Shown here: one piece after another, positions 1 through 8,178 of the stretch
How positions within the stretch are numbered: position 1 is the first letter of the stretch
Layout of the letters: the number at the start of each line of letters is the position of its first letter
Assembly (NCBI GenBank): GCA_964386975.1
Contig: CAYLUS010000008.1
Span: forward strand, 1-64,000
DNA from: UBA6136 sp964386975
Lineage (GTDB): Bacteria; Pseudomonadota; Gammaproteobacteria; Methylococcales; Methylococcaceae
Length of the DNA: 64,000 nucleotides
Direction: 5' to 3'
Translations under genes and position numbers: made by a program
The notes under the pieces: model-generated
The model's database searches: none
The model's input: only the letters and a program-made list of their open reading frames with translations
Told to the model about the DNA's origin: nothing

Positions 1-300
1 TTCTTTGATATTTTGAGGTGATCGAACACCAAGCGGGGGTTTGATTGATTTCCCGTATATTTCCGTTTGCCAGAGGCCCCAAAACCAGTGGACTTTGCCT
101 CATGGCCATAAAGAAGTGGGTCCTTGATTTCTTCAAGCCGCGGATTTAGGGCGGGTTGTTTTGTCCGGGTTTAGCAACGGCTTTTTGACGAGGATAAAAT
201 TGAATTCGTGCTCTTTAAATGCTAGAAGGAACTTTGAACTCAGAATTGAAGTAGGAAAATCTACGCTTCCTTTTGTTAAAGCTGTCCGGAGTCAACCCAA
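1..300. other. No gene recognised
   Basis: All frames here are interrupted by stops and I see no conserved protein, tRNA or clear hairpin terminator. The last 60 bases are AT-richer and should hold the promoter of the protease gene that begins at 301. A GGAG about 13 bases before that ATG is the only ribosome-binding candidate. Confidence 0.5.
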
Positions 301-1143
301 ATGAAGAAACCCAGTGCCTCAGTCTTAAGCGTAGCGTTGTTGTCACTCTTGCTATCTTCCCCTTGTGTGAGCTTCGCGGGTGATCTCAAGCCGAGAGTCG
401 TTAATGGCGATCCTGTGGCGGCTGGAGCGTATCCTTTCATCGTCGGCATTCAACGGCAGGGCGTCGATAGTAAGGGAAACCCCTATGGACACTGGTGCGG
501 CGGCAGCCTTCTTTCCGCAACCAAAGTGCTGACTGCAGCCCATTGTTTTGCGGAAAGAGAAACGGATGGCAGCCTGACGGTTGAAGATCCCGCGCTCTTC
601 ACGGTGACTGCTGGCATCACCAATTACGCTGATGCCAGCGCGCAAAAGCGCAACATACAATCGATTTCAGTCGCTCAAAACTACAACACCGGAGCTACCG
701 ACAGTAATGACGTGGCAGTACTCACGCTTGATTCGCCAGTCGTTGGACTGCCAGCAGTTGTTCTTGCGGATCAGTCCTATGACGACGATACCGGTGACCG
801 GGCTATTGTGGCGGGTTGGGGTGCCACATTTTACGGCTCGCCAGTCGTGCCATCGAAAATGCAACAGGGCAAGGTCCAGATTGTTTCAGACCGCCGCTGT
901 ATCCGATCGTTTGTTGGCAAAGGATTGAAGATTGATCCCGCCGTACAGATTTGCGCAACAGCAAGGCCGGTTGATACCTGTCAGGGTGATAGCGGTGGCC
1001 CTCTTTTTAGGGGGGTTAACGGACAGTTTGTGCAACTCGGTATCGTCAGTTGGGGAATAGGTTGCGCAGGCGACACCCCCGGTGTTTACACTCGCGTTTC
1101 AAATTCGGGCATCAGGCAATTCATAATTGAGAATCTGAACTAG
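301..1143 (+). CDS. Secreted trypsin-like serine protease (S1A)
   Basis: The 280-residue product is an exported chymotrypsin-fold serine endopeptidase. A Sec signal peptide covers about residues 1-27, ending near SFAG. A short propeptide leads to RVVNG, which resembles the activation site of trypsins. The catalytic triad is complete: His81 in TAAHC, Asp137 in NDVAV and Ser231 in GDSGGP. Asp225, six residues before the serine, predicts trypsin-like cleavage after Lys or Arg. Cysteines flanking the histidine and serine fit S1A disulfides. The gene stands alone, with a lipocalin gene downstream on the same strand. S1A proteases of this eukaryote-like type are patchy in bacteria, so horizontal origin is possible. 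The physiological substrate cannot be inferred. Confidence 0.9.
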   Translation: MKKPSASVLSVALLSLLLSSPCVSFAGDLKPRVVNGDPVAAGAYPFIVGIQRQGVDSKGNPYGHWCGGSLLSATKVLTAAHCFAERETDGSLTVEDPALFTVTAGITNYADASAQKRNIQSISVAQNYNTGATDSNDVAVLTLDSPVVGLPAVVLADQSYDDDTGDRAIVAGWGATFYGSPVVPSKMQQGKVQIVSDRRCIRSFVGKGLKIDPAVQICATARPVDTCQGDSGGPLFRGVNGQFVQLGIVSWGIGCAGDTPGVYTRVSNSGIRQFIIENLN

Positions 1144-1248
1144 TCGATTCTTTCGCCAGATGGGCTTGCTATAAATGCTGAATGACAGGGCTTTTTGGAC
1201 GCCGTCACTCAAGGGCAGAGTATCCGGTCAATCAGTCGCGGTCTCCAG

Positions 1249-1800
1249 ATGAAACCGGTTGGGGTTTTTGCTTTACTTGCTGCGGTTTTGATAGGGCTGT
1301 CGGGTCTCTCGGGCTGCGCCTCAGGACCACCTCCTGGAATCTCTGTCGTGCGGCCATTTGATGCCAAGCGCTACCTCGGGAGGTGGTATGAGATTGCCCG
1401 TCTTGACAATCGATTTGAAAGAGGTCTAACCGATATTGTCGCCACCTACCTTAACCGGCCGGACGGCTCAATTGACGTTATCAATCGGGGCTATGATGCC
1501 GTCCAGGGGGAGTGGCGTGAGGCTCATGGTTTGGCAAAGTGGGCGGGTTCCCCTCAGGAGGGGGCGCTGGAAGTCAGTTTCTTTGGACCATTTTATGGTG
1601 GTTACAACGTCGTCGCCCTTGATCAAGAGAACTATCAGTGGTCGATGGTGATCGGGCATGATCGAGATTATTTCTGGATACTCGCCAGGGAAAAGCAACT
1701 TGATGATGCTTTGCGTCAGAGTCTCATCAGGAAAGCAACCGACCTTGGGATACCGTTTGACCAGATAATCTGGACTCCTCAAACGAGAAAAGACAACTAA
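1249..1800 (+). CDS. blc: Bacterial lipocalin (Blc-like outer-membrane lipoprotein)
   Basis: The product is a lipocalin anchored as a lipoprotein. I chose the ATG at 1249 because it starts a short signal peptide ending in the lipobox LSGC; an upstream in-frame start would add 18 residues before that signal. The lipocalin signature GRWYEIAR follows the anchor, and DRDYFWILAR matches the C-terminal strand motif of E. coli Blc. Length (183 residues) is normal for the family. Blc proteins bind fatty acids and lysophospholipids and are linked to envelope maintenance; ligand here is inferred. No terminator separates it from the next gene. Confidence 0.9.
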   Translation: MKPVGVFALLAAVLIGLSGLSGCASGPPPGISVVRPFDAKRYLGRWYEIARLDNRFERGLTDIVATYLNRPDGSIDVINRGYDAVQGEWREAHGLAKWAGSPQEGALEVSFFGPFYGGYNVVALDQENYQWSMVIGHDRDYFWILAREKQLDDALRQSLIRKATDLGIPFDQIIWTPQTRKDN

Positions 1801-1807
1801 GTTAGCC

Positions 1808-2572
1808 TTGCCTTGTTATCGAAATTACCTTGGAATTGACTACTCAGGTGCTGGCGGTCCCCAACAGAGGCTAACTGGGATCAGGTGCTTCAGGGCATCG
1901 AGCGGGCAAGAGCCTATCGAATTGCTTGACGACGGGGCCTTCTGGTCTAGAGCATCGCTCTATCAGCATTTGAGGCGATGGATATCTGAGAGCGGGCCTT
2001 TATTGATTGGGGTCGATCATGGCTTTTCTTTCCCTTATGCCTACTTTGAAGCGCATGGATTGAGTTCCTGGCGTGAGGCTCTGGATGATTTTCTAAAGCA
2101 CTGGCCGACCGACCGATGCTCTGTGCAAAGCCTTCGCTCTAATTGCCATGATCAGAAGCGGCAGGGTGATGCGCGTTGGCGCCGTGAGACTGAAAAGCGT
2201 GCGAGCGCCAAATCAGTCTTTCATTTTGATGTGCCCGGATCCGTTGCCAAATCGACTCATGCAGGACTTCCATGGCTATTAAAGTTGAAGATGGAGTTTG
2301 GTTCACGGTTGCATGTCTGGCCCTATGATGGGCTCGAGCCTCCTGCCGGAGTCTCCGTCATTCTTGAAACTTACCCCGCCTTGTGGTCAGGCTCTCTGAA
2401 GGACTCAGTGCCCTTGGATTTGGGTCCCGATCAAAGGGATGCGTTCGTGGTGGCAAAGCGGCTCATGCATGCGGATGAAGCCGATCTCCTCAAAGTCTGG
2501 TTTGCTCACCCAGCTTCACGGTTACCACCGCAACAGATCGCTCTGGAGGGATGGATTCTGGGAGTGGATTAA
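1808..2572 (+). CDS. DUF429 family protein (predicted RNase H-like fold)
   Basis: The N-terminus YLGIDYSGAG and the internal GVDHGFSFP place this 254-residue protein in DUF429, a family predicted to have an RNase H-like fold with conserved acidic residues. The biochemical role is unknown. No ATG is available near the conserved start; a TTG at 1808, seven bases after the lipocalin stop, is the best candidate. The gene ends seven bases before the convergent mtnP stop. There is no signal peptide, so it is probably cytoplasmic. Confidence 0.75.
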   Translation: MPCYRNYLGIDYSGAGGPQQRLTGIRCFRASSGQEPIELLDDGAFWSRASLYQHLRRWISESGPLLIGVDHGFSFPYAYFEAHGLSSWREALDDFLKHWPTDRCSVQSLRSNCHDQKRQGDARWRRETEKRASAKSVFHFDVPGSVAKSTHAGLPWLLKLKMEFGSRLHVWPYDGLEPPAGVSVILETYPALWSGSLKDSVPLDLGPDQRDAFVVAKRLMHADEADLLKVWFAHPASRLPPQQIALEGWILGVD

Positions 2573-2579
2573 ACGCAGG

Positions 2580-3332
2580 TCAGCCCGCGCCCTCTGGGAT
2601 TTTCCAGTGGTCAATCAGGGTTGCAACTCGCTTCATGCCCAGCCCGAGGTTAGCCATGATCTCGCTCATAGTGATTTCGCCTTGCTGTTTGCCCGCCGCC
2701 CAGTTTGCAACCACCGAGATCGAGGCGTACTCCAGCCCAAGTTCCCGGGCCAGACAGGCCTCGGGCATGCCAGTCATCCCAACCAAGTCACAGCCATCGC
2801 GCTCCATGCGAAGGATCTCGGCGGGCGTCTCAAGGCGAGGCCCTTGAGTGCAGCCGTACACACCCCCTTCAACGAACGAGAGGTTCGCCCTTTGAGCGGC
2901 TTGAATGAGGCTCTGGCGGAGTCTTGGGGAATAAGGTTCGGTAAAATCAATATGGGTCACAGACTCGAGGTTTTCCTCAAAGAACGTAGTGGCCCGCCCA
3001 TAGCTGTAATCGATGATCTGATCGGGAATCGCAATTACTGCTGGGCCCATTTTCGGTGTAATGCCACCGACTGCGGCAACGGCCAAGACGTATTTAACCC
3101 CGAGCGAGTGGATTGCCCAGAGGTTGGCGCGGTAATTCACCTTGTGCGGTGGCAGGACATGGGGATTGCCATGGCGTGCCAGAAACAGGATGTCATGGCC
3201 GTGAAATTCGCCCCGAAGCAGGGGTGCTGAGGGCGGTCCGAAGGGCGTATCGATTGCAAGGGTCTCGATGCGTTTGAAGTGCTCCGGGCTCGAAAGCCCG
3301 GTGCCTCCGATGAGGGCAGTCAATGGGGCCAT
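2580..3332 (-). CDS. mtnP: S-methyl-5'-thioinosine/thioadenosine phosphorylase
   Basis: A nucleoside phosphorylase of the MTAP/PNP family, 250 residues. The N-terminal IGGTGLSS, RHGNPHVLPPHKVNYRAN and MTGMPEACLARELGL are the phosphate- and base-binding signatures. In Gammaproteobacteria this subgroup next to nagZ and hpt is usually the methylthioinosine phosphorylase studied in Pseudomonas aeruginosa, which recycles the polyamine by-product through hypoxanthine. I start it at the ATG at 3332, one base after the hpt stop; an upstream in-frame codon would add eight residues overlapping hpt. Base specificity (inosine versus adenosine) is inferred from context. Confidence 0.85.
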   Translation of the reverse strand: MAPLTALIGGTGLSSPEHFKRIETLAIDTPFGPPSAPLLRGEFHGHDILFLARHGNPHVLPPHKVNYRANLWAIHSLGVKYVLAVAAVGGITPKMGPAVIAIPDQIIDYSYGRATTFFEENLESVTHIDFTEPYSPRLRQSLIQAAQRANLSFVEGGVYGCTQGPRLETPAEILRMERDGCDLVGMTGMPEACLARELGLEYASISVVANWAAGKQQGEITMSEIMANLGLGMKRVATLIDHWKIPEGAG

Positions 3333-3333
3333 G

Positions 3334-3894
3334 TCAGTAAACCGTTTTGCAGGCAAAGATGCCCGGCCAGTGCCGAAGTTGATTTTTGTAGTCTAAACCG
3401 TATCCGAACAGATACCGGTTCGGGGTTGTGAGCCCGACAAAGTCCGCAGACGATGCCTTCGGGGTCTCAATCTGCTTATCGACGAGGACCGCGCTGAGAA
3501 TTTCGCGTGCACCGGCGTCTTTTGCAAAACTGCTGATTGCCTTGAGGGTATACCCCTCATCAAGGATGTCATCGAGAATCAATACGGTTCGATCCATGAG
3601 TGAGATCGAGGGCGTCAGGCTCCAGTGCATGTCAGCGCCCGTTGTTTCCCCGCGGTAACGGCCGGCCTTGATGCTGTCGAGTTCAAGCGGAAAAGGCAGT
3701 TTCAGAAGCAGTTCGGCGGTGAAAAAAAGGCCACCGTTAAGGACAGTCAGTACCAGAGGATAACGATCGCCAAGGGTATCCGCAATTTCATGTGACAGGC
3801 GATCAATGGCCTTTCGCACCGTGGCTTGGTCGTGAAGGCATTCCGCCTCCCGGATGACGCTTTGAATCTCTTCCTCAAAGGTGAGCTTATTCAT
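3334..3894 (-). CDS. hpt: Hypoxanthine-guanine phosphoribosyltransferase
   Basis: Purine salvage enzyme transferring phosphoribose from PRPP to hypoxanthine. The PRPP-binding loop reads VLILDDILDEGYTL and the N-terminal VLTVLNGGLFF is the PP-loop region of type I phosphoribosyltransferases. The ATG at 3894 gives 186 residues, overlapping the nagZ stop by eight bases, which signals translational coupling. A 32-residue longer reading would lie entirely inside nagZ and is unlikely. It would use the hypoxanthine released by the neighbouring methylthioinosine phosphorylase. Confidence 0.9.
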   Translation of the reverse strand: MNKLTFEEEIQSVIREAECLHDQATVRKAIDRLSHEIADTLGDRYPLVLTVLNGGLFFTAELLLKLPFPLELDSIKAGRYRGETTGADMHWSLTPSISLMDRTVLILDDILDEGYTLKAISSFAKDAGAREILSAVLVDKQIETPKASSADFVGLTTPNRYLFGYGLDYKNQLRHWPGIFACKTVY

Positions 3895-4909
3895 TGACCA
3901 GATGTGCCAATTCGAGGTGGGTGGAGTGCCATTGGGGTGTTGCCATGAGGGTTGCAAGATCAGTTGCAGGTCCCCCTCTAAGGCGTTCAAGTCGCCGTTG
4001 GCGGTCGCCGCCCAGCCATCCGGAGTGCATCTGATCGAGGACTTCTGCTGCGGCGCCTGGCGCGTTGCAAACCAGAATCATGTCGCAACCTGCCTCAAGT
4101 GCATGCGCCGCCCGGTCGGGATAGCCCCCCGCGAACCGTGCGCCTGCCATCGACAGATCATCGCTGAAAACAGCCCCGTTAAAACCTAAGGTTTCCCGCA
4201 GGACCGTCTGTATCCAGAACCGTGAGAAGCCGGCAGGCATTGGGTCAATGTCGGAGTAAATCACATGGGCCGGCATGATCCCTTCAAGGCCGTCGGCAAT
4301 CAGTTGCCTAAAGGGTAGGAGATCCCGAGCCTGAAGGGCCGTCAATGGTCTTGGATCCACCGGTAGTTCATGGTGGGAGTCGCCGATAACACCGCCATGA
4401 CCCGGGAAGTGCTTGCCTACCCGAGCCATGCCCGCCCGGTGCATGCCACGAGCGAAAGCGGATGCACGATGCGCCACCGCATCAGGCTCGGTCCCAAACG
4501 CACGGTCACCGATGACGCGGCTAATTCCGCTTTCAACATCGAGAACCGGGGCAAAGCTGAAGTCGATGTCGAAGGCTCTGAGCTCGGCGGCCATCAGCCA
4601 TCCCGCTCGCTCGATCAGGTCATCGCTGACGTTGGAGTACGCTGAGGCGGCCGGAAGTCGCGTGAACCCCTCGCGAAAACGTTGGACACGCCCCCCCTCA
4701 TGATCCACCGAGATCAGCAGATTGGGCCGTGACTTGCGAACCGACTGGATCAGCGCCTCGAGTTGCGCGTGGGATTCGTAGTTCCTGCGAAACAGGATCA
4801 ATCCGCCGACGGCCGGGTGAGCGAGTTTTTCGGCTTCCTCAGCACTGACGTCGAATCCCTCGACATCGAGCATGACAGGCCCAAGCGGTGCGGGAGCGTG
4901 AATCATCAA
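3887..4909 (-). CDS. nagZ: Beta-N-acetylhexosaminidase (GH3)
   Basis: Cytoplasmic glycoside hydrolase family 3 enzyme that removes GlcNAc from anhydromuropeptides during peptidoglycan recycling. Seen: SVDHEGGRVQRF near residue 67, the KHFPGHG loop that carries the flexible acid/base histidine, and FSDDLSMAG containing the nucleophile aspartate. The length of 340 residues is normal. The gene starts 12 bases after the DUF1244 stop and runs into hpt. In gammaproteobacteria NagZ activity also feeds AmpR-type beta-lactamase induction, but no ampR or ampC is visible here. Confidence 0.95.
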   Translation of the reverse strand: MMIHAPAPLGPVMLDVEGFDVSAEEAEKLAHPAVGGLILFRRNYESHAQLEALIQSVRKSRPNLLISVDHEGGRVQRFREGFTRLPAASAYSNVSDDLIERAGWLMAAELRAFDIDFSFAPVLDVESGISRVIGDRAFGTEPDAVAHRASAFARGMHRAGMARVGKHFPGHGGVIGDSHHELPVDPRPLTALQARDLLPFRQLIADGLEGIMPAHVIYSDIDPMPAGFSRFWIQTVLRETLGFNGAVFSDDLSMAGARFAGGYPDRAAHALEAGCDMILVCNAPGAAAEVLDQMHSGWLGGDRQRRLERLRGGPATDLATLMATPQWHSTHLELAHLVNE

Positions 4910-4921
4910 GCGCTTCAGTGA

Positions 4922-5230
4922 CTACTGGGCGGCCTGTTGAGCTTGTTGGCGCTTCTTAAACGCCTCCATCTGCTCTGGCGTGGCTTCTTGCTGATGGCGT
5001 TGTTTCCAGATCTCGTAGGGCATTCCGTAGATCAGTTCCTGAGCCTCGGCATAATCCAATGCAAGCCCCTTTTCCTTAGCCGCCGCCGAGTACCATTTGG
5101 CCAGGCAGTTGCGACAGAAATCCGCGAGTATCATGAGGTCAATATTCTGCACTTCCGGGTGAGCGCTCAGATGGGCAATGAGCCGCCTAAATGTCGCAGC
5201 TTCCAATTCAATGCGGGTTTTCTCATCCAT
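4922..5230 (-). CDS. DUF1244 family protein
   Basis: The segment DEKTRIELEAATFRRL through QNIDLMILADFCRNCLAKWY is characteristic of DUF1244, a small all-helical family of unknown function found in many Proteobacteria. I prefer the ATG at 5230 because a GGAAG lies six bases upstream; an in-frame ATG at 5242 adds MEAP. The C-terminus is Gln/Ala-rich (KKRQQAQQAAQ). It is the first gene of the minus-strand operon with nagZ, hpt and mtnP, which is a common gammaproteobacterial neighbourhood. Confidence 0.8.
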   Translation of the reverse strand: MDEKTRIELEAATFRRLIAHLSAHPEVQNIDLMILADFCRNCLAKWYSAAAKEKGLALDYAEAQELIYGMPYEIWKQRHQQEATPEQMEAFKKRQQAQQAAQ

Positions 5231-5282
5231 CGGTGCTTCCATAGGGCGTGAAAGTTGTGCAGCCGGCAGCTGCTTGAAATTC

Positions 5283-5304
5283 GGTATAATGACTACATTA
5301 TACC
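5283..5304. promoter_or_regulatory. Palindrome with TATAAT on both strands (divergent promoter/operator)
   Basis: GGTATAATG and CATTATACC form a perfect nine-base inverted repeat around the four bases ACTA. Each arm contains a perfect sigma-70 -10 hexamer TATAAT, one facing the DUF1244-nagZ operon and one facing yciB. I do not find a convincing -35 box at 17 bases on either side, so the element may be an extended promoter, an operator, or both. Confidence 0.45.
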
Positions 5305-5416
5305 TGCATGAGGCCAACTCCCGTCTGCCTCGCAGGTCGTCCCCGCAGGAGTATGGCTCCTTCTTGAATTTCGCTACTATCGCGACCCACCCCAAACCAC
5401 GGGTTCTTCAAACAGC

Positions 5417-5962
5417 ATGAAAATTCTGGTCGATTTCTTCCCGGTCGTCTTGTTCTTTGCGGCCTACAAGATGTCGGATATCTACATCGCCACGCTGGCA
5501 GCGATTGCGGGCGCCGTGATTCAGGTTGCCTATACCTGGATCAGGACCCGGAAGTTCGAAACCATGCATCTCATTTCTTTGGTGCTGATCGTGGTCTTTG
5601 GCAGTGCCACCTGGTTCCTGAGGGATCCAACCTTCATCAAATGGAAGCCAACGGTCCTTAACTGGATGTTCGGACTCGTCTTCCTGTGCAGCCAGTGGAT
5701 TGGCAAGGCACCGGTCATTCAGCGCCTGATGGGCGAGCAGATTGAACTCCCTGGTTTTGTCTGGAAACGCCTGAATTTGGCCTGGAGTCTCTACTTTCTG
5801 GTGATTGGTTGCGTCAATCTCTATGTTGCCTACTCGTTTGAGGAAAGCGTCTGGGTCAACTTCAAGTTATTCGGCATGTTAGGTCTTACGATCGTCTTTA
5901 TTTTGCTGCAGTCGGTCTACCTGACGCGCCACCTGCCGCAACCCAGCGAGGGTGACCGTTAA
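5417..5962 (+). CDS. yciB: Inner membrane septation protein YciB (IspZ)
   Basis: A 181-residue polytopic membrane protein with the family N-terminus DFFPVVLFFAAYK and the later segments RTRKFE, TFIKWKPTVLNW and RLNLAWSLYFLVIG. About five to six membrane helices can be seen. YciB proteins affect cell-envelope synthesis and division through interactions with elongasome and divisome parts. It begins an operon with yciI, bolA and a PpiC protein, an arrangement widespread in beta- and gammaproteobacteria. Confidence 0.9.
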   Translation: MKILVDFFPVVLFFAAYKMSDIYIATLAAIAGAVIQVAYTWIRTRKFETMHLISLVLIVVFGSATWFLRDPTFIKWKPTVLNWMFGLVFLCSQWIGKAPVIQRLMGEQIELPGFVWKRLNLAWSLYFLVIGCVNLYVAYSFEESVWVNFKLFGMLGLTIVFILLQSVYLTRHLPQPSEGDR

Positions 5963-6265
5963 ATGCTGTACGCCATCATTGGCCGTGACCATCCCGACAG
6001 CCTGGATCGGCGACTGGCCGTGCGCGCGGAACATCTGGTCCGTCTTCAGGCCCTTCAGGACGAGGGCCGTTTGGTGTTGGCAGGGCCGTTTCCGGCCATT
6101 CCTTCCGAAGACCCAGGACCCATGGGCTTTGACGGCAGCCTGATTGTGGCGGAGTTTTCCACCCTTGCGGAGGCCGAGGCCTGGGCCGCCGCGGATCCCT
6201 ACACACTGACCGGCGTTTTCAAGTCGGTTGAAGTCAAGCCTTTCAAGCAGGTATTTCCAAAATGA
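5963..6265 (+). CDS. yciI: YciI family protein
   Basis: A 100-residue YciI-like ferredoxin-fold protein that starts immediately after the yciB stop. The N-terminus MLYAIIGRDH with R...R..HL and the later FDGSLIVAEFSTLAEAEAWA and DPY contain the conserved His and Asp residues of the family. The exact reaction is unknown; relatives are small dehydratase- or hydrolase-like proteins. The last four bases overlap the bolA start, so the two are coupled. Confidence 0.85.
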   Translation: MLYAIIGRDHPDSLDRRLAVRAEHLVRLQALQDEGRLVLAGPFPAIPSEDPGPMGFDGSLIVAEFSTLAEAEAWAAADPYTLTGVFKSVEVKPFKQVFPK

Positions 6266-6537
6266 GCGAACGCGTGAATCAAATACGGGAGCGGCTTTCC
6301 CAAGCGCTTAATCCCACCCAACTTGCGGTACGGGATGACAGTGCGGCCCATGCAGGTCATGCAGGGGCTGTGCAAAGTGGTGGCGGACACTTTTCGGTTG
6401 AGATTGTCTCCGAAGCCTTTGAAGGCAAGTCGATGGTTCAGCGCCATCAGCTGGTTTACAAATCACTCGGGACCCTCATGCAGACCGATATCCATGCCTT
6501 GATTATTAAGGCGCTCACTCCTTCAGAAGTCATTTGA
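6262..6537 (+). CDS. bolA: BolA/IbaG family protein
   Basis: A 91-residue BolA-fold protein. Seen: the N-terminal helix VNQIRERLSQAL, the central HAGHAG, the conserved VSEAFEGKSMVQRHQLVYKSL region and the ending IHALIIKALTPSEV. BolA proteins partner with monothiol glutaredoxins in iron-sulfur handling and influence morphology and stress responses. The position between yciI and a periplasmic foldase gene is typical. Confidence 0.9.
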   Translation: MSERVNQIRERLSQALNPTQLAVRDDSAAHAGHAGAVQSGGGHFSVEIVSEAFEGKSMVQRHQLVYKSLGTLMQTDIHALIIKALTPSEVI

Positions 6538-6566
6538 AATTCATAAACAAGAGGTAACTCATCATC

Positions 6567-7502
6567 ATGAAGCGAATTGCGTTGATTCCTGCCGTCGGTC
6601 TGACCTTGCTGGTTGCAGGCTGTGGTCAATCTGAAAATAAGGGTCCCCAGGTTGTTGCCGCGGGGGATGTGGTTGCTACCGTCAATGGCAAAGCCATCAG
6701 CAAGGCCTCTTTCGAGATCCTTGCTCAGGAAGTCAATGAGCGCCGGGGGGAGAACAAGGTTCCAGACGATAAGATTATCGATGAACTGATCAAGCGTGAA
6801 CTTTTGGGGCAAGAACTCTTGACCGCCGATATGGCGAAGGATCCCCAGTTGGCTGCCAAGCTTGAGAATGCAGAACGCATGATGCTCTCTCAGGCAGCGG
6901 CTGAGGAGTTCATCGAAAATGCGCAAGTCACCGAGGAAGACCTCAAAAAGGAATATGACGAACGGGTGGGTGCTGCCGGCAACTCTGAATTCCGGGCGCG
7001 TCACATTCTGGTTGAGACTGAAGCCGCCGCGAAGGATGTGATTGAGAAGCTGGGCAAGGGGGAGAAGTTTGAGGCCTTGGCCAAGAAGTTCTCAAAGGAT
7101 CCAGGCTCCAAGGACAAGGGTGGCGAACTGGGCTGGTTCAGCCCGCAACAGATGGTACAGCCCTTTTCAGATGCAGTCGCTACCCTAAAGAATGGCGAAG
7201 TCAGCAAGACCCCGGTGCAGAGTCAGTTTGGCTGGCATGTCATTCAGCGTGAGGAGTCGCGTGAGCAGCCGGTGCCGCCGTTTGAAGCGGTCAAGGATCA
7301 GCTGCGCGGGATGGTGCAGACCCGTAAGCTGCAGGATCACCTCGCCAAACTGCAGGAAAAGGCCAAGATTGAAAAGAAGTTGCCAGAGGCACCCAAAAAG
7401 GAAGTCGAGGCCCCGACAGCAGCTCCAGCAGTACCGGCCGTTCCGGCAACCCTCCCAGCCGTCCCCAAGGACGCCCCGGCGGTGCCAAAGACGAAGCCCT
7501 AG
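6567..7502 (+). CDS. PpiC/PrsA-type peptidyl-prolyl isomerase lipoprotein
   Basis: A 311-residue exported foldase. The signal peptide ends in the lipobox LLVAGC, predicting a lipid-anchored protein. Residues about 30-140 form a SurA/PrsA-like N-terminal helical domain. A parvulin domain follows, from FRARHILV through KGGELGWFSPQQMV to QFGWHVIQREE. The C-terminal tail of about 40 residues is Pro/Ala/Val-rich and low complexity. It probably assists folding of exported proteins. A strong intrinsic terminator follows, so this closes the yciB operon. Confidence 0.88.
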   Translation: MKRIALIPAVGLTLLVAGCGQSENKGPQVVAAGDVVATVNGKAISKASFEILAQEVNERRGENKVPDDKIIDELIKRELLGQELLTADMAKDPQLAAKLENAERMMLSQAAAEEFIENAQVTEEDLKKEYDERVGAAGNSEFRARHILVETEAAAKDVIEKLGKGEKFEALAKKFSKDPGSKDKGGELGWFSPQQMVQPFSDAVATLKNGEVSKTPVQSQFGWHVIQREESREQPVPPFEAVKDQLRGMVQTRKLQDHLAKLQEKAKIEKKLPEAPKKEVEAPTAAPAVPAVPATLPAVPKDAPAVPKTKP

Positions 7503-7521
7503 GCACATCGCCTGAGCGCCT

Positions 7522-7563
7522 AAAAAACCTCCGGGGACTTCCGCTTCCCTGGAGGTTTTTTTT
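7522..7563 (+). terminator. Intrinsic terminator after ppiC-type gene
   Basis: AAAACCTCC...GGAGGTTTT arms flank a GC-rich loop and are followed by a run of eight T on the plus strand. The A-tract on the other side would allow bidirectional use, but no minus-strand gene ends here. Confidence 0.9.
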
Positions 7564-7646
7564 ATCACCTGAAATCCCACGGCTCGACGAAAGAAGAGCA
7601 TGCCCTGCATGCTATGATCGACGGGTCTCTTCAAGCTTGGCCCGTC

Positions 7647-8168
7647 ATGCGCAACGCCCCCAGTATCTTCCTCATTGGCCCGATGGGCGCCGGAAAAAGT
7701 ACCGTTGGTCGACTCCTGGCCAAGGCCTTGGGTGGTGAAATGCTGGACAGTGACAAGGAGATTGAACGCAAGACCGGTGTTTCCATTCCCATGATCTTTG
7801 ACTACGAGGGAGAGGCCGGTTTCAGGCGACGTGAGGCCGAGGTGATTCGGGAGTTGACGGCGATCCCCAACATTGTTTTGGCGACCGGGGGCGGTTCGGT
7901 GCTGCTGCCTGAAAACCAAACGCTCTTGAAAACCAGCGGGTTCGTGGTTTACCTCTATTGTTCAGTCGAGAAACAGCTCGAAAGGACGCATAAGGACACC
8001 AACCGCCCACTGCTTAAGACCGAAAACCCCCGGCAGCGGCTGCAGGAAATCTTTGATGTCCGGGAGCCTATTTACCGTGAGCTGGCCGATCTGACGGTGG
8101 ACACCGGGCATAATTCCAGCCGCTCGGTGGTTCGCCAAATCCTGAAGGCGCGCCATCGCAAGTCCTAA
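7647..8168 (+). CDS. aroK: Shikimate kinase
   Basis: Phosphorylates shikimate in aromatic amino-acid synthesis. Walker A reads GPMGAGKST, the shikimate site DSDKEIE lies about 20 residues later, and ATGGGSVL is the conserved GGG motif. The ATG at 7647 gives 173 residues, the usual length; a longer reading from 7614 adds 11 unconserved residues. aroB starts ten bases downstream, making the common aroK-aroB pair. Confidence 0.95.
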   Translation: MRNAPSIFLIGPMGAGKSTVGRLLAKALGGEMLDSDKEIERKTGVSIPMIFDYEGEAGFRRREAEVIRELTAIPNIVLATGGGSVLLPENQTLLKTSGFVVYLYCSVEKQLERTHKDTNRPLLKTENPRQRLQEIFDVREPIYRELADLTVDTGHNSSRSVVRQILKARHRKS

Positions 8169-8178
8169 ACAAATCCCC

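Noticed and set aside
2439..3230. Long plus-strand frame opposite mtnP
   Set aside because: It overlaps the 3' end of the DUF429 gene and runs antisense to a well-conserved phosphorylase; its translation has no recognisable motif.
7185..7919. 244-residue minus-strand frame opposite the PpiC-type gene and aroK
   Set aside because: It crosses a strong terminator and two conserved genes on the other strand; composition looks like a shadow of those genes.
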